From the NCBI RefSeq assembly GCF_000004075.3, contig NC_026660.2, positions 28,151,498-28,215,497 of the forward strand: 64,000 bases of DNA. Direction: 5' to 3'. Shown here piece after piece: positions 37,647-51,221 of the stretch. The position numbers and the translations under genes are program-made. The first letter of the stretch is position 1; each line of letters starts with the position of its first letter. The stretch comes from Cucumis sativus (lineage: Eukaryota > Streptophyta > Magnoliopsida > Cucurbitales > Cucurbitaceae). The notes under the pieces are model-generated. The model was not told the origin of the DNA. It was given only the letters and a program-made list of their open reading frames with translations, and ran no database searches.

Positions 37647-38428
37647 TGGAGAGAATAAGGGTGGACCAAAATGAGAGATCTGGAAATGGATACAAATGGG
37701 ATGAGATTTGAAGTGGAATCTTTGAATAGAAAAGAAAATTTAGAAGAGGATTAAAGAAAAGATGGCGGCAATTGAGAGATTCCAAGCTTCTTCCATTGAA
37801 TGTGATCTTGGAATTACCAAAACCTTGGGATTTCTCTATATGCAGGTGCAATCCAAGATTCCTAACTCATTTTTTTTCTTTTCAATCCAATTCTTTAATA
37901 CCTTAGTTAATGTCCATCTCTTTCTTTCTTTTTTCTTTCTTAAATTAAGCCATATTCCATAGAAACTATCAAAATTTAAAAAAATCTAATAAAAAAGAAA
38001 GAGGCCGAGAATACATTCCCGTGTTTATATATATATATATATATACATAATATATGTCTACATAATATGTATCTATATATTTTTTTATTTATGGATGAAT
38101 AAATGTATAATGTAAATTTATATTTTTCTACGGCAATCCGATCAGTGATAATTCCACACCATTCCTCGCAAAAAAAAGAAAAAAAAGAATACATAGGGAT
38201 GAGGAATAGGGAATGGGAAATGGACGGGGACGGGAACGGGAAGCGCATTACCAATGAGACTTCGGCCTTTGTAAGATTATTATCATGAAAACAGTTATTG
38301 TTTAGTTATTTTTAATAAATGGAAGAGTATTTAAAGTCCTAATTAGTAGGATATGAGGTGCTTCTATGTGTAATTTCTCAAATGCACCCTTCTACATTAT
38401 TAGTGTTTAATTTGATTGATGGAGAGGT

Positions 38429-38631
38429 GGCTCAATAGGGTTCATCGCACTAGATTGCATCAAATCCTTGATGCCTTTAGATTTATAACTATCAAGCTCT
38501 TCATTGCTTAGTACAGATAACAAGAATGTAGACATGTGATTACGAATAAGCTCTCTAGTCACAAGATCAATCTCGAAAATGATACTTTTTATAAAACCAG
38601 TAATCACTACACCATCTTCAAATATGTAAGG
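38429..38631 (-). pseudogene. Displaced fragment of the IRE1 luminal domain
   Basis: About 203 bp match IRE1 exon 3 at 36624-36829 in the same orientation, about 780 bp upstream of the IRE1 start codon. The conceptual fragment still reads in frame (YIFEDGVVITG, then ELIRNHMSTFL, then KDLMQS) but has several substitutions and small indels. It lacks every other IRE1 exon. The flanks on both sides are unrelated AT-rich DNA. It is a partial duplicate and not a gene. Confidence 0.9.
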
Positions 38632-38639
38632 ATGATAAT

Positions 38640-41600
38640 TAATGTGGTGAAGAGGTGGGGAGCACATAAGATGGGGTGAATGGAGTTTTTTTCATACGTA
38701 ATCTAGAGCAATCATTCATCATTCGTAATGAATTTATTGCATTATAACAAAATACTAAGAAACCACCCTTTAACAAGCATTTAGATTTCTCAAATTATGG
38801 CCTATATGCACCGTAGACCAAATCCCTAAGGTTGATTTGATTCTCTAGCGTAAAATTTTCAAGTAACATTTACTATTCACTTTTCAACCTCATAAAATCA
38901 AAATTGATTTTAAATAATAACAAAAGAACATAATTGAAACCTCAAACTTACTTAAAAAAAAAGAATCTTTTTATTTATTTATTTTTAACAAAATGCTAGT
39001 TAACAAAAAAATAATAATAAATTTCTTATGAGTCAAAATGTTTGGCCCTAAACAAAACGATAGACCATCTTATGGATGATCCACCTCCTAATATCTTGGC
39101 ATAAATACTTTTGGCTTACGGTTTAGGGTATTGGATATTGGAATTGTCATGTATAAATAAAATTAAAATAAAAAATCAACTTGAAACTAGAAGAGCTTAA
39201 CAACACAATTTTATTTGGTGTAGTCTTGTCTGACTATACGAGAGTAATTTTTTAATGCACTTGATACTCACTTTGTTAGTTTGTTCTTTATTAATATTTT
39301 GCAAAATACTCGTGAACATAATGCATCAATTATATTTCTAAAATTTAAAAATTTTCATCTATACTTTTGTCTGATTATTGCGAGGAACATAAATCAATTG
39401 ATACGGAGTATGAGTTAGTGGTTTACAATTTAAACTTTTAATCATTATATTGAACAAAAATTGACAGGGTTGCTTTCGAATAAAAATGAAAAAAAATATC
39501 TGGTATTGTTCAATTTATAACAATAATGACATGTTAACTCAGGTTGTGTGTCAACTAATTTTTACATGTTGGTCATTTAATTTTTCACCCAAAAAATTAT
39601 GCAATAATTATTTTATATGAAAAATTCATTAATAAATTGAGAAATTAAGGCGTTTTTCTAATAAGTTTAAACTTTCATCCAACTGTTTTTAGTTATTCGT
39701 ATTTTTATGATTAATTATTAAAACTTAAAAATATAAAATTGTAAAAAAATTAGTGAAATCAGGTAGTCCATATTATTATTTAAGTCGTTATCAAGTAGTT
39801 AACCTAAACCATCTATTGTCAAATATTATCTAAAATAAAAGAGCTATTTAATCAAAAGATAATTGTTTTCATTGGAATAAACTAAAACAATTTCACATAT
39901 TTAACTTAAACACACAAAACTAACTGAATAATTTCATTTAAATTGCTATTCAAAATCCCTTAATTGATTTTATTTATTCTATTTTAAAAAAACCCATTTC
40001 ATTGATGCTATAAACAATGTTTTGATAAACTATAAAGTAGTGGAAGGGAATAAATGTGTTAGGTATGGGTGAAATGTGACAATATGCTTTTTCCTTCTAT
40101 GATACTATAAGACAATAATCAAGTTTTTTCCCTTAAAAAAAACCAACTTTTATTTAAGTATTATTATTTAAAAAACAAAAAAAAATCAAGTTGGTTTTTT
40201 TAAAACTAAAATGTGGAAAAGAATTATATTTCTTTCCATGATTGACTCTGCCACTCCTATCCATATCCTCATGAAAAATCCAATTGTAATACAATTAACT
40301 TTTGATATGATTTTAAAAAATAAATAAATATCTTTTTTATTATTATTTAGAAGGAAAAGAAAAAGCCGCCAGACAATTTTATTTACTTATAAAATTTCTG
40401 TACGATGGGATAATTTCAATATAGTTTTGTTAACTGATGTTTCTATCATTTAAGCTTCATTTTAGTTTAATATTTATAGACTAATTCAAATCTTACAAAT
40501 CATCACTATAATACTTTTACTTATCTACTTCAATTTTTTGTTAATAAATTAATATAGTTAATCAAAACTAAACTCAACAAATAAGTTTTATTTATGCTTT
40601 TAATTGTTTTGTATTCTTGTTTGAAGACAAAAGCAGTACACATGATTATATACATAATATTTAATATTAGATAACTACAAAAATAATTAGTCTCAGAAAG
40701 ATAAAAAATATTAATTAAAAGAAAATGTGTGTATATATATATATAATCAATATACTAATTGTGGATTTTTGGAATGAGAAAAAAAAAGGGAAAACCTTGT
40801 GGGCACTTTGCCCAACTTTCTTCTTCCAAATATCACAAATAATTAATTATATTCCCTTTTTTCTTTTTATATAATTAAATTCCTCACGTGTGTTAAGATA
40901 GCAATATAATGCCATAAAAAAATGTAACCTAAATCCTTTACTTAATTTTTAATCCTTTAGTTTTAGTTTTCAAAATAATGAAAAACAAAATGTACTCAGT
41001 TTGATTTTCAAATGAATTTATTATAATTTTTAAGCCTATTTGTTCATTAATTTAATAAATCACAATTAAGTTAATTATTCAAATAATAATATACCAATTT
41101 ACATTGGTGAAAATATCTATTTGTAAATTTTAATAGGAAGAAAAATACTTTGAAATTCTTTAAAAGATTAAAAATACAAAATTTATATTTAATAACTTAA
41201 AATTTCATGGACAACTTGTCATATTTAGCAAAAAGAAAAAAGAAACTAAAATAATTGGTTAGTCACTCAAAATGCTTACCTATGTAAATACTGACTGTGA
41301 TGTGCATGTGTTTGTATGTATAAATAATAATTATAACAATAAATAAATAACTCTTTTGTAACATTAAAAAATTAGAGATACATGAATTTATAAGAATTAA
41401 AAACTATAGCTTAATTTTTTTTATAACATGTTACGTATACACATCAGGTGGTTGAACGTGTAGACTCATGGAGTAGTTATATATTAATACATAACTATGC
41501 CTTTTTACTGCAAGTTGTAATTGTAAATTAATTCATTTTTTGATCCATGCCTTTGAAAGTCTTCGTTTTCAAAACCTATTGGAAATTTCAATCCAATTTG

Positions 41601-43742
41601 ACATATTAATTTATGGTTTAATTCGAATTATTTGTAGTAAGATTTTGTTTAATGAATATTTATTCAATTGAATAAAGTCAATGTAATAAAAAAAATGAAA
41701 ATATCTAGTCATAATTCTTATTTTCTAGCCAGGAGAAGGGCAAGTAGGCAAGTTGTGGGTATTAGGTTAACAAAAAAGACTTTGGAATTATAACAAGTCA
41801 ACTCATACGAACCATTTCGACATTTGATTTTTTCAGTTTAGAATAAAAAATAATAATAGAAGTGAAGAGTTTGAATTATCGACCATCGAAATGAAAATAA
41901 GTAAAAAAAAAACTTTAATTTACTAAAAAGTAATAAAAATGATAGAGCGATTTTTGGTACGTAGGATGAGACAACCCTAATTTGATATGTAGTATGGTTT
42001 TGTATATTTGAAAACGTTATAATAAAAAGTGAACGTATTGAAAAGGTGAGAAATGATATACATAATGGAATAGTTCCTTTCGAGATAAGACAAATTTAGT
42101 CAACTATATGATTAATTTTATTGATTGATTGATGGAAGATGTTTATATATATATTATTGGAATGTACCAAGAAAACAAATGTAAGAAAATTGATTATAAA
42201 GTCATATATGGTTTTTTCTTGATTAATATAAAAATTGAAATGGAATTATTGTTTGAGAGAGACTTTTTGAAATTGAAATGGTATGCAAAATATGAAATTT
42301 AGTTTAGTCATAATATTTTGAAAGTTGGTGAGAAAATAAAAACTAGATCTAAAATTGAAAGTATGAGTATTAAAAAAATTCCAAAATATTAATTTTTTTT
42401 TTCCCAAAAAATGAATAACAACAACAATAAAAACGAAAAAGAAATGAAAAAAATAAAAAATAGTTGATGTTATTTATCGTTAGAATTTGAAAGACAACGT
42501 GTAAAGATTTACGTAGGAAAAAGATTGATTGATATTTAATAGAATAGGATAAAAAAAGTTCATCAAATTTTTTATTAAAAAGATTGCAGTAGAAAAAACA
42601 ATAAACATTTAATTGAGGAAGTAAAAACATTTTTAATATTGATATTACATTTAATAAATGATTTAAGTGTAATAAAAGTTGAGAAAGAATATATAGAGAA
42701 CGAAATAAATTGTGGTCACAATCATAATTAATATTTGGTTGTTGGGTAAGTTATAATTCCACAAATATAGTGATGAAAGTGATTGATCTTTTTTGGTAAT
42801 AAATCTGCTGTTATATCTAAACCCTTTTTAACACCATCACATGTCGTGATAGAAGATGACGAAAAGTTTAAATGGAAACTTTTTAGTACAAACAAGTCAA
42901 AATGAAAATATCTCACCCTATAAATTTACGTTAGATTGAAGTTTTTGATTTTTACTTCACCAATTGTCACCTTTAATCTAGGCGTTGTACTTATTTGACA
43001 GCTCAAACGTGTGGACTGTGTAACAGTGAAATCAAACAAACGTTCATCCAAAATTGAAAAATATTTTGCATTTGTTTCGAACGGATGCAATCTCTTAAAG
43101 TAAAAATATATATATATATATATTGCAAAAGTGTAGTGGTTTCCTAATCGATCATTCTTCACCATAAAAGGTCAAAATTGGCTGATTTTTCAGATATAAT
43201 TTAACCATACGCAGCCGCCCAATCTTCAATTACCTTCCTCCATTGACCGGATTCTTCACCAAATTTCTCAAATCCCCATAAGAAATTTAATACAGTTTAC
43301 TGTTTAAAAACCCCCCAGGTTTTGCAGTTATGGATAATCGAAGGAAATTGACTCTGTGGACCCATCTTCTATTTCTTCTTCTTCTTCTTCTACTTGTCGC
43401 CTTACCCTTAACAGTTCCATAATGACCGCGTTTCGCTTCACACGAACAAGGGTTTTGTAGGGTCTCTGTTAATTTAGTCAAATTTTTATTAGTTTAATGC
43501 AAAATCGAATGTGCCCCCAATAAGCTGTCTACGACTACTACCCCACCTAAAGGGACGACTTCTTCTTGCCTTCTTGCTTTGCTTTTAACCTCTTTTTCTA
43601 TTCTTATATATATTTGGCTCTATTCTTTGAGATGCTACTTCATTTTATTTTTGTTTGAGGCTGACCCAATTTGACCCATCTTCTTGATTTCTTCATTCAT
43701 CCGTGTTTGTTTGCATTTGGGTTTGTGTTTTGAAGCTGAGAA
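38640..43742. other. Long AT-rich intergenic DNA and MLO 5' leader
   Basis: About 4.5 kb with no reading frame resembling a protein and no obvious LTRs or transposon genes. Short AT repeats occur, for example TA runs near 40733-40743 and 43107-43121. From about 43200 the sequence becomes less AT-rich and is probably MLO promoter and 5' UTR. That part has a TTC microsatellite near 43373-43391 and a short upstream ATG frame of eight codons plus stop at 43632-43658. Confidence 0.5.
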
Positions 43743-46700
43743 ATGTTGCTGGTTGTTTATTATTTGTGTTTGAGCTTGTTGTGGGGGAAATCGTGGGGGG
43801 CTCCGGCCAGCGATGGCACCACGAGGGAGCTCGATCAGACTCCGACATGGGCTGTTGCTGGTGTTTGTGCTATTATTATCCTTATTTCTATCGCCTTGGA
43901 GAAACTCCTTCATAAAGCTGGAACGGTGGGTTTGTTTTCCTTTATGCTCTTGATCGTGAAATTTAGAGCTTTTTAGTTAGTTGGAATTGTGTTACGGTTC
44001 ATCGTGTTGTTGTTATTCTCGTTTCGTCTCATTAGACAATACCCAGTTGAGTTTCTGTCCTGTATTTGCTAGTTTTAGACTTCTTTTATGTGTTGAATTC
44101 TGGGTACCATGGGTTTTTCTCTTTGATTTTTACATGTCTCATTTGCCTTTAATGGGGATGGTTGAAATTTAAAATGCTCATCAGTTTAATTTGGATTATG
44201 GATTTTTGATATCTTTGCGTTCCTGTGTTTTGGTCATTTAGTGGCTCACGGAAAAGCACAAGAGAGCTCTCTTTGAAGCTCTGGAGAAAGTTAAAGCTGG
44301 TGGGTTCTACAATAACTCTAAAAGTCAATTCAACTTCTGTTCTTTTGTCTTTCCATTTTTGCATATAACATTTGGTATATCAGTAAATTCGAACAAGTAA
44401 ATTTACAACTACGTTTTTGGTTGCAGAGCTGATGATTCTGGGTTTCATTTCACTGCTCCTCACCTTTGGACAGAACTACATCATTAAAATATGCATTCCC
44501 ACAAAGGTTGCAAATACTATGTTGCCATGTGCTGCCAAAGAGGACAAATTGGAGAAGGGAGATGAAGGCGAACATCATCGACGACTTCTAATGTATGAAC
44601 GGAGGTTCCTGGCTGCTGCTGGTGGCGCTGTTAGTTGCAAAGAAGTAAGAACCTTTATTTGGATACAAAATTCTTTGGCTATCTTAACTTGGTCGTCTAA
44701 ACTCGCTAGCATATTTTGGAAAAATTCTCAAACTAATTGATTATTGTTTTGTAAACAGGGTCATGTGCCGCTTATATCTATCTCGGGATTGCATCAGTTG
44801 CACTTGTTTATCTTCTTCTTAGCCGTATTTCATGTGGTATATAGTGCCATCACAATGATGCTTGGGAGGCTAAAGGTATGGGAATTATTTGTATGCTCAA
44901 TGTTAAGCTCTAATTGTAAGTTACCTCTATTGTAGTTTCTCACTAAACCAAGTTTTGGCTGTTAACCATAATGGCTAATTAAGTAGAAAATTGATAATCT
45001 TAAAATTTTTGAAAATGGGATTAATTGTGTATAAAAAATTTAAAATATCGACTATCATAAGATGAGAATAGAAAGTTTTGATAATGTTGTCTTTGTTAGT
45101 TGTTAAATTCTTTTAGTGTCTATGTTTATACATTACTTTCATTTTTGTGCACAGATTCGAGGTTGGAAGGCATGGGAGGAGGAGACCTCAACTCACAATT
45201 ATGAGTTCTCAAATGGTATGCCACTAACCTTTCCTTTGAAAAAGCTTTTTCTTTTAATAGCCTAACTTTTGCATGTCCTGCCCCAAACTTAAAGTTTAAT
45301 GATTTATTTTCTCATGGACGGACCAACCTTTCCTCTTTGGAACTAAACTAGATGAACTTGTTTTGCAGATAATGCACGATTCAGGCTTACTCACGAAACA
45401 TCATTTGTGAAAGCCCACACGAGTTTTTGGACAAAACTTCCCGTCTTCTTTTATATTGTAAGTAAAGTTTCTCCCAAGCTAGACAACTCTTATTTCCTTT
45501 GTTGTGGTTTTTCTCCATGGGATCTAGAAACAATAATACTGTAAAATCACATTAAAACACTATTGTTCAATAAGGCAATGCTCGATTATTATGCATGTAT
45601 TGAGATGGAGTGCTGAAGTGGAGAGAATCAAACTCTTTTTATTTTAGACATTGCAAAGGAATATGGGCTATGTACAACCACACATCCCTCCTCTATCACG
45701 AGGACAAAAATGAGAATCTTTGGTCTTGATTAGAGATATGGATATCGTGGTTCAAACTTATAATACTTACAGTTGATTTCTTATAGACATATGAAACACC
45801 TAAAATATGTTATTTTGTTTCAGGGATGCTTCTTCCGACAATTTTTCAAGTCCGTTGGTAAGGCTGACTACTTGGCATTACGTAATGGATTCATCGCCGT
45901 GAGTTTCCAATTCCTAACTACCTGCTGATCATGAACCACTTATTTGTTCTTTTTATGACAGTCCTCTTTTATGTTTAGGTTCACCTTGCTCCAGGAAGTA
46001 AATTTGACTTTCAAAAATATATCAAAAGGTCTCTAGAAGATGACTTCAAAATAATTGTGGGAGTTAGGTAAAAAATAGATTTACTATACACTCCTCTTCC
46101 CAAATAGTACCATGTTTCCATGGGTGGATCATTTCTTCCAAATAATCGAACCTGTAGTCGTCCTGATTTATTTACTTAATGTTGTTGCAGTCCCGTGCTT
46201 TGGACATCGTTTGTGGTCTTCTTGCTCATAAATGTTTACGGTGAGCTAGTTGATTTGTATTACGCTCTTTTAAAGCCCATGGTTTTTGAAAGTTAATCAA
46301 GTATGGTTTATTAATTAATGTATGCACTATCTTCATTACAGGATGGCAAGCATTGTTTTGGTCATCCTTAGTTCCTGTGATCGTAAGGAATCTTTTCTTA
46401 TTGGAGAATCAATCTAGGCTTGACTGATTATTATGAGTCTTTAACAACTTCTATCAATGACAGATAATCCTAGCTGTTGGAACCAAGCTTCAAGGAGTTA
46501 TGACAAAGATGGCTCTCGAAATTACAGAAAGACATGCTGTTGTCCAAGGAATTCCTCTCGTTCAGGCATCAGATAAATATTTTTGGTTTGGCAAGCCTCA
46601 GCTGGTTCTTTACCTCATCCACTTCGCTTTATTTTCGGTAATAATGAGCAAGATTCTTGGCATCGTTTATAATTTTCTGTGATTTATGATGATAAATCTC

Positions 46701-48201
46701 TTGTTTTATTGGGCTTAGCTCATTCCTAGGATTTAACTAATGTTCTTGCTCTCTTTTTTTTTTCAAATCCTTTTTTTTTTTGTATGTGGTACTGATGATT
46801 GAAGTGATGTGTTTAGTCTAATTTCATCAAGCATGTTAAGATTACAGTTACACAAAGTTTGGAAGTAATTTGATCTATTTTCGAAGTTTTTTTTCTAAAT
46901 ATAGTAAACCTTGATTCTAATTAGGCCTACATTCTTGGAACTAACTGATCAATTACTTTGCTTTTGCAGAATGCATTCCAAATAACATACTTCTTCTGGA
47001 TTTGGGTAATTTCTTCTCCTTGATAACCGTTCTATTCTTAATCTGTCCTTTTAAAAAAAGCATAAGCTTATATCCTCACCTTTTTCTTCCAATACCTTAT
47101 AAAACATTGTAAAAGTCTTAGAAAAACAGAGAAAATCTAAAAATAGTAATTCCCCAACGCCAATTTGTTTTTGAAGTCTGGCTATGAATCCGAAGTATTG
47201 TTAAGGTGAAAAAATAATTTGTGAGCAAACAAGTTTAGTTCTGGAAAATGAAAATTTGAAAAGAAATTATTATCTAACAAGATGATATTGTCAATGAGTG
47301 ATATAAAATCATTCTCGTTGCTCAAAATGAGTTCTTATGCTGAGTTGTAACTTGAGAATTGTCGTCATGTGCAGTATTCCTTTGGGTTAAAATCCTGCTT
47401 CCATACTGATTTCAAGCTCGCAATCATTAAAGTTGGTCTCGGGTAAGCCCAACTCCATTAAATGCTACTCGTATGACATGAAGTGAGGATTTTCTGGCTG
47501 AAAATGTCTGTTTTGGATGCTTTTCCATCTCAACTCGCATACATTTACATATATATTTATTTCTTACACATACTTAATTTATCATTGTGTGAGACCAAGA
47601 ACATGGATCGTTTTAAGTTAATTGAGCTGCATTTTGATGGTGGATTTGCAGGGTTGGCGTTCTCTGTCTCTGCAGTTATATAACTCTTCCACTCTATGCT
47701 CTTGTCACTCAGGTACAATTTCTTTGTTAAAATTCTTGCAAATGTGTAGCAAACGAGTTCTTTAGTTTTGAAACTGTTTGATTAGTATAATTTTGCGGGT
47801 CTTGTGGGATATGGCTGACTTGGTCGGTGGCTTTGCAGATGGGTACGCGTATGAAGAAGTCAATCTTTGATGAACAAACATCGAAGGCTCTTAAGAAGTG
47901 GCACATGGCTGTTAAGAAGCGACATGGGAAGTCCCCAACTCGAAAACTAGGGAGTCCAAGTTCATCACCAATTCATCCATCATCAGGATACGCATTGCAT
48001 CGTTTCAAGACCACAGGTCACTCAAACAGATCATCCATGTATGATGAGAATGACGCATCAGATTATGAAGTCGACACTCCAAATTTTACAGTTAGAATAG
48101 ACCATGGTGATGAACATCAAGCTGAAATAATTGAACCCCAGCATACAGAAAAAAGGAATGAAGACGATTTCTCTTTTGTCAAACCTGGACCAACGAAATG
48201 A
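43743..48201 (+). CDS. MLO: MLO family seven-transmembrane protein
   Basis: Fifteen exons, all phases closing to 560 aa: 43743-43925, 44242-44299, 44427-44644, 44759-44875, 45155-45215, 45369-45457, 45824-45898, 45979-46067, 46191-46240, 46342-46382, 46464-46637, 46970-47005, 47375-47442, 47652-47712, 47839-48201. After a hydrophobic N-terminus ([17 protein letters not shown]) comes the family signature [10 protein letters not shown] with the first membrane helix. Invariant blocks include [20 protein letters not shown] and HLAPGS. The C-terminal calmodulin-binding site is [12 protein letters not shown]. MLOs are plasma-membrane proteins linked to Ca2+ signalling; some clades are powdery-mildew susceptibility factors, others act in pollen tubes and synergids. 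The RELDQTPTW start, the signal-like leader and MLPC loop recall the Arabidopsis MLO5/8/10 clade, while the DDFSFVK tail is a motif stressed for the susceptibility clades. Clade needs a tree. Confidence 0.94.
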
Positions 48202-48497
48202 CAATGAAAAATCTCTTGGCTTGTGATTAAATCTTGACTTGTGTATCTTTTTGTGCTGGATAATTTTCCAGTCTCACACTTAGGAAACAGAATGTAGCTC
48301 ATGATTTGTATATTCTTGCGGTTGTTTATAAATTGTTGGATGATCATTGTTCAAAATTTTACTTGAAATTTCAATATGCAAACTGAACATATGTTCTATA
48401 TGATGAATGAATATCTCGTTATGAAATTTCAGGAAAATATTCATAAATTCTCGCCAAAACATGGATTCTAATACAACCAAAATCTGATACCAAGTTG
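48202..48497. other. Convergent spacer between MLO and TST stop codons
   Basis: The MLO (+) and sugar-transporter (-) stop codons face each other across 296 bp. Both 3' UTRs must lie in or cross this interval, so overlapping 3' ends are likely. Nothing else was recognised. Confidence 0.5.
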
Positions 48498-51221
48498 TTA
48501 ATCAGCCTGTTTTGCGCCCACTGCGAAGAAGTCAGAGATCACCTCCAGAGGCATGCCCTTGGTCTCAGGAACTTTGAGAAAGACAAATATCCAAGAAATG
48601 ATGCATATAATGGCATAGGCACCAAAAACTCCACCGAGTCCAATGGAATTAAGCATCACTGGAAGTGAATAGGTGACGATGATGTCTCCGGTCCAGAATG
48701 TGAGAGCACACATAGCAATGCAGAGGCCTCGAACTCGAGTCGGAAAGATCTCAGAGCAGAGGATGTTAGGGACTGGACCAAATCCCATGACAAAGCAACA
48801 GAAGTACGCTATAACACTGATGGTTGAGATTGTTGCATTGGCAACTGAACCCATGTCCACCATGCTACCAATGACGAGTACGATAAGTGATATTATCAGT
48901 ACAGGAATAGTAGATAGCAGAAGAGACCTGCAAGAAGAAGAAAGCTCCATGCTCATATTTGAGTCACGCAGGTAACTCGAAAACCATTTTGAAGAACAAT
49001 GGACAGTTGATTTTTGTTTACCTTCTACCAGCTACGTCCATAAGTCTCATGGCAATGCCTATGGAAGGAAGCATCAGTAATGTAGTGAGAGCACTTATAA
49101 GCAGTGATGCAGAGGTTGAACCAAGTCCCAAATTGGACAAAAGCACTGCAACTCCTGCCTGTTCTAGAATCTGAGGTGTGTAATAAAGTACACCATTTAT
49201 ACCTGAAAACTGCATTAACAAAAGAGAATTTTGTCCATGATTGGGAATGCAAAAAGAATATCCAGAAAGGTTTCATTTAAATGGAATGATTGTGTAGTGA
49301 ATTTAAAAAACCACCTGCTGAAGAATCTGAATTCCTATCCCAACAAACAACGCTCGTTTAACTCCTGGCTCTAAGATCTCTTTCCATGATGATCGTTTAG
49401 TGGCTTTATCAGTTGGACGCATGATTTCTGGTCCAATAGGATGACTCCCAATCCGGAGTGCTGATTGGCTGACTAGACCAGCTGCTTGAATACAGTCTCC
49501 CTCTCCTTGCATTTCAGCTCCAGGAACAGAAAGAGCAGATCCATGCTGATGCCCATCTGCGCCATCTTGATGCAAGTATATCCTTTGGTACCCCTCTTCT
49601 TTTTTCCCAGTTCCATCAACTCGCTCGGTTTTTTTCCACATCAGTTGCCAGCCACCACCAATTCCGGTAGCACTAACAGCCTCACCAGCAGCATTTGTTC
49701 GCATCATGATGCTGCTGCCTCTCCTTGAGACAATATCCTTGTCCATTGCGGCTGATGTCTGACGTGAGAGCAATGGGCTCTTCAAATTATCCTCAGATTC
49801 AGCTTCAGGATCTGATGCATAGCCATCACCATCCTTCTGACTTTCCATATCCCAGTGATCTTCTTTCCCTTGTAGAATACAAAAGCTACTATCAAATATC
49901 AATGCACCTTAACCAGGCAATTGAAATAGAATATCGATACCACTAATAGATTAATATATAAACATATCAATGAACAAACTTCATAGGTCAATTTATATGG
50001 CAAAATTTTAAGGATTATTAATTTGGAAACAGATATAAATACTTCATTACACGGCAATTCATATCTGGGACATAGAAATTATCTAATTCAATCATAAATA
50101 TTCAAGAGAGACTTCAACAATGGTGAAACTTTATCTGCGTACCTTGCTGATCACTCGTCATGTTATTGAACATGCTTCCAAAATTTGGAAGAAGCATACT
50201 GCGCAAACTTCCTACCTCACCAGGAACTTTCTCGTGGACACTGCCAAAGAGAGTTACCACAGGATCTATCAATGGCATACTCTGGTTAAAAATGCTACCA
50301 TGGCGTGATGCTATGCCAATTGAACTCTGTCCAGCGACAGGTTTGGCAATATAAGACTGGCCTCCCTCAGTTCCATACAACCTGATCTGACCCTTCTCAG
50401 TACTCGATTCTCCTGTTGCCGGGCCAATTATGTACTCTTGTACCGATGTGTCTTCACTTGAACCCAGACCCTCAACCAGCAGGGCTAGCTCCCCTGCAAC
50501 ATCCTCCCTCCCACGAAGTCTCTGCAAAACCTTCTTGGCTTCATTCATTCGGCCTTTGCTAACAAGCCAACGTGGAGATTCGGGGAGAAACATAACAGTT
50601 AAAACAAGATAAATAAGAGATGGCATAAACAGGAGACCAAGCATCGTTCTCCAGCTAGGTGATTTGGTCAAGGACATTCCAAAAACCATACAGTACGACA
50701 AAAACATTCCAATGGAACCAGTGAACTGAGGTAAAGTGTTTAACAGCCCCCTAATCTCAGCTGGGGCAGTCTCAGAAATATAAACAGGAACTAAGGTAAC
50801 AGCAAGTCCAACTCCAAATCCATCTAATAACCTAGCTAATAACAGAACATGAACATCAGGTGCCCACAACATAACAAGACCACTAGTGAAATAAAGAATC
50901 GAGGATGCTATCATCAAAGGACGACGACCCACTGAATCAGATAAAGGTCCTGAGAATGTCGTAATAACAGTAGCTCCAATTAGTGACATGGCCACAATTA
51001 GCCCTTCAGTTGTAGGATCACCTTCCAATTTGAATTCCTTCTTGATGTACATAACAGCTCCTGAAAATTCATTACCCCTAAACCTCAATAAAAAAAAAAA
51101 TTCTAAAGATTACACACATAACTTACATTCTATTGATCATACCTGCAATGGTTGCATTATCCCAACCCTGCAACAAATTCCCGATTGCAGCAGCGATTGC
51201 AACGAGAACAGCTCCTCTCAT
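48498..51221 (-). CDS. TST: Tonoplast sugar transporter (TST/TMT, major facilitator family)
   Basis: Five exons with consistent phases: 51143-51221, 50143-51060, 49315-49868, 49022-49209, 48498-48927; 722 aa. It begins MRGAVLVAIAAAIGNLLQGWDNATIAGAV, a typical first helix. Sugar-porter signatures are present: GRRP after helix 2, PESPRWLVSKGR after helix 6, FSGINGVLYYTPQIL in helix 7, DVAGRR, and PETKGMPLE near the end. A very long hydrophilic central loop (roughly residues 220-490, rich in Gly, Ser and acidic residues, including SPLLSRQTS) separates the two six-helix halves. That loop separates TSTs from plasma-membrane hexose transporters and is a phosphorylation target in the family. TSTs are vacuolar sugar/H+ antiporters that load glucose, fructose or sucrose into the vacuole and affect fruit sweetness in cucurbits and other crops. 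The paralogue (TST1, 2 or 3) is not resolved. Confidence 0.95.

Noticed and set aside
38640-43200. Search for LTR retrotransposon or CRISPR-like arrays in the large gene-free stretch
   Set aside because: No long direct repeats, polymerase or integrase fragments, or regularly spaced repeats were seen; only AT-rich low-complexity DNA.
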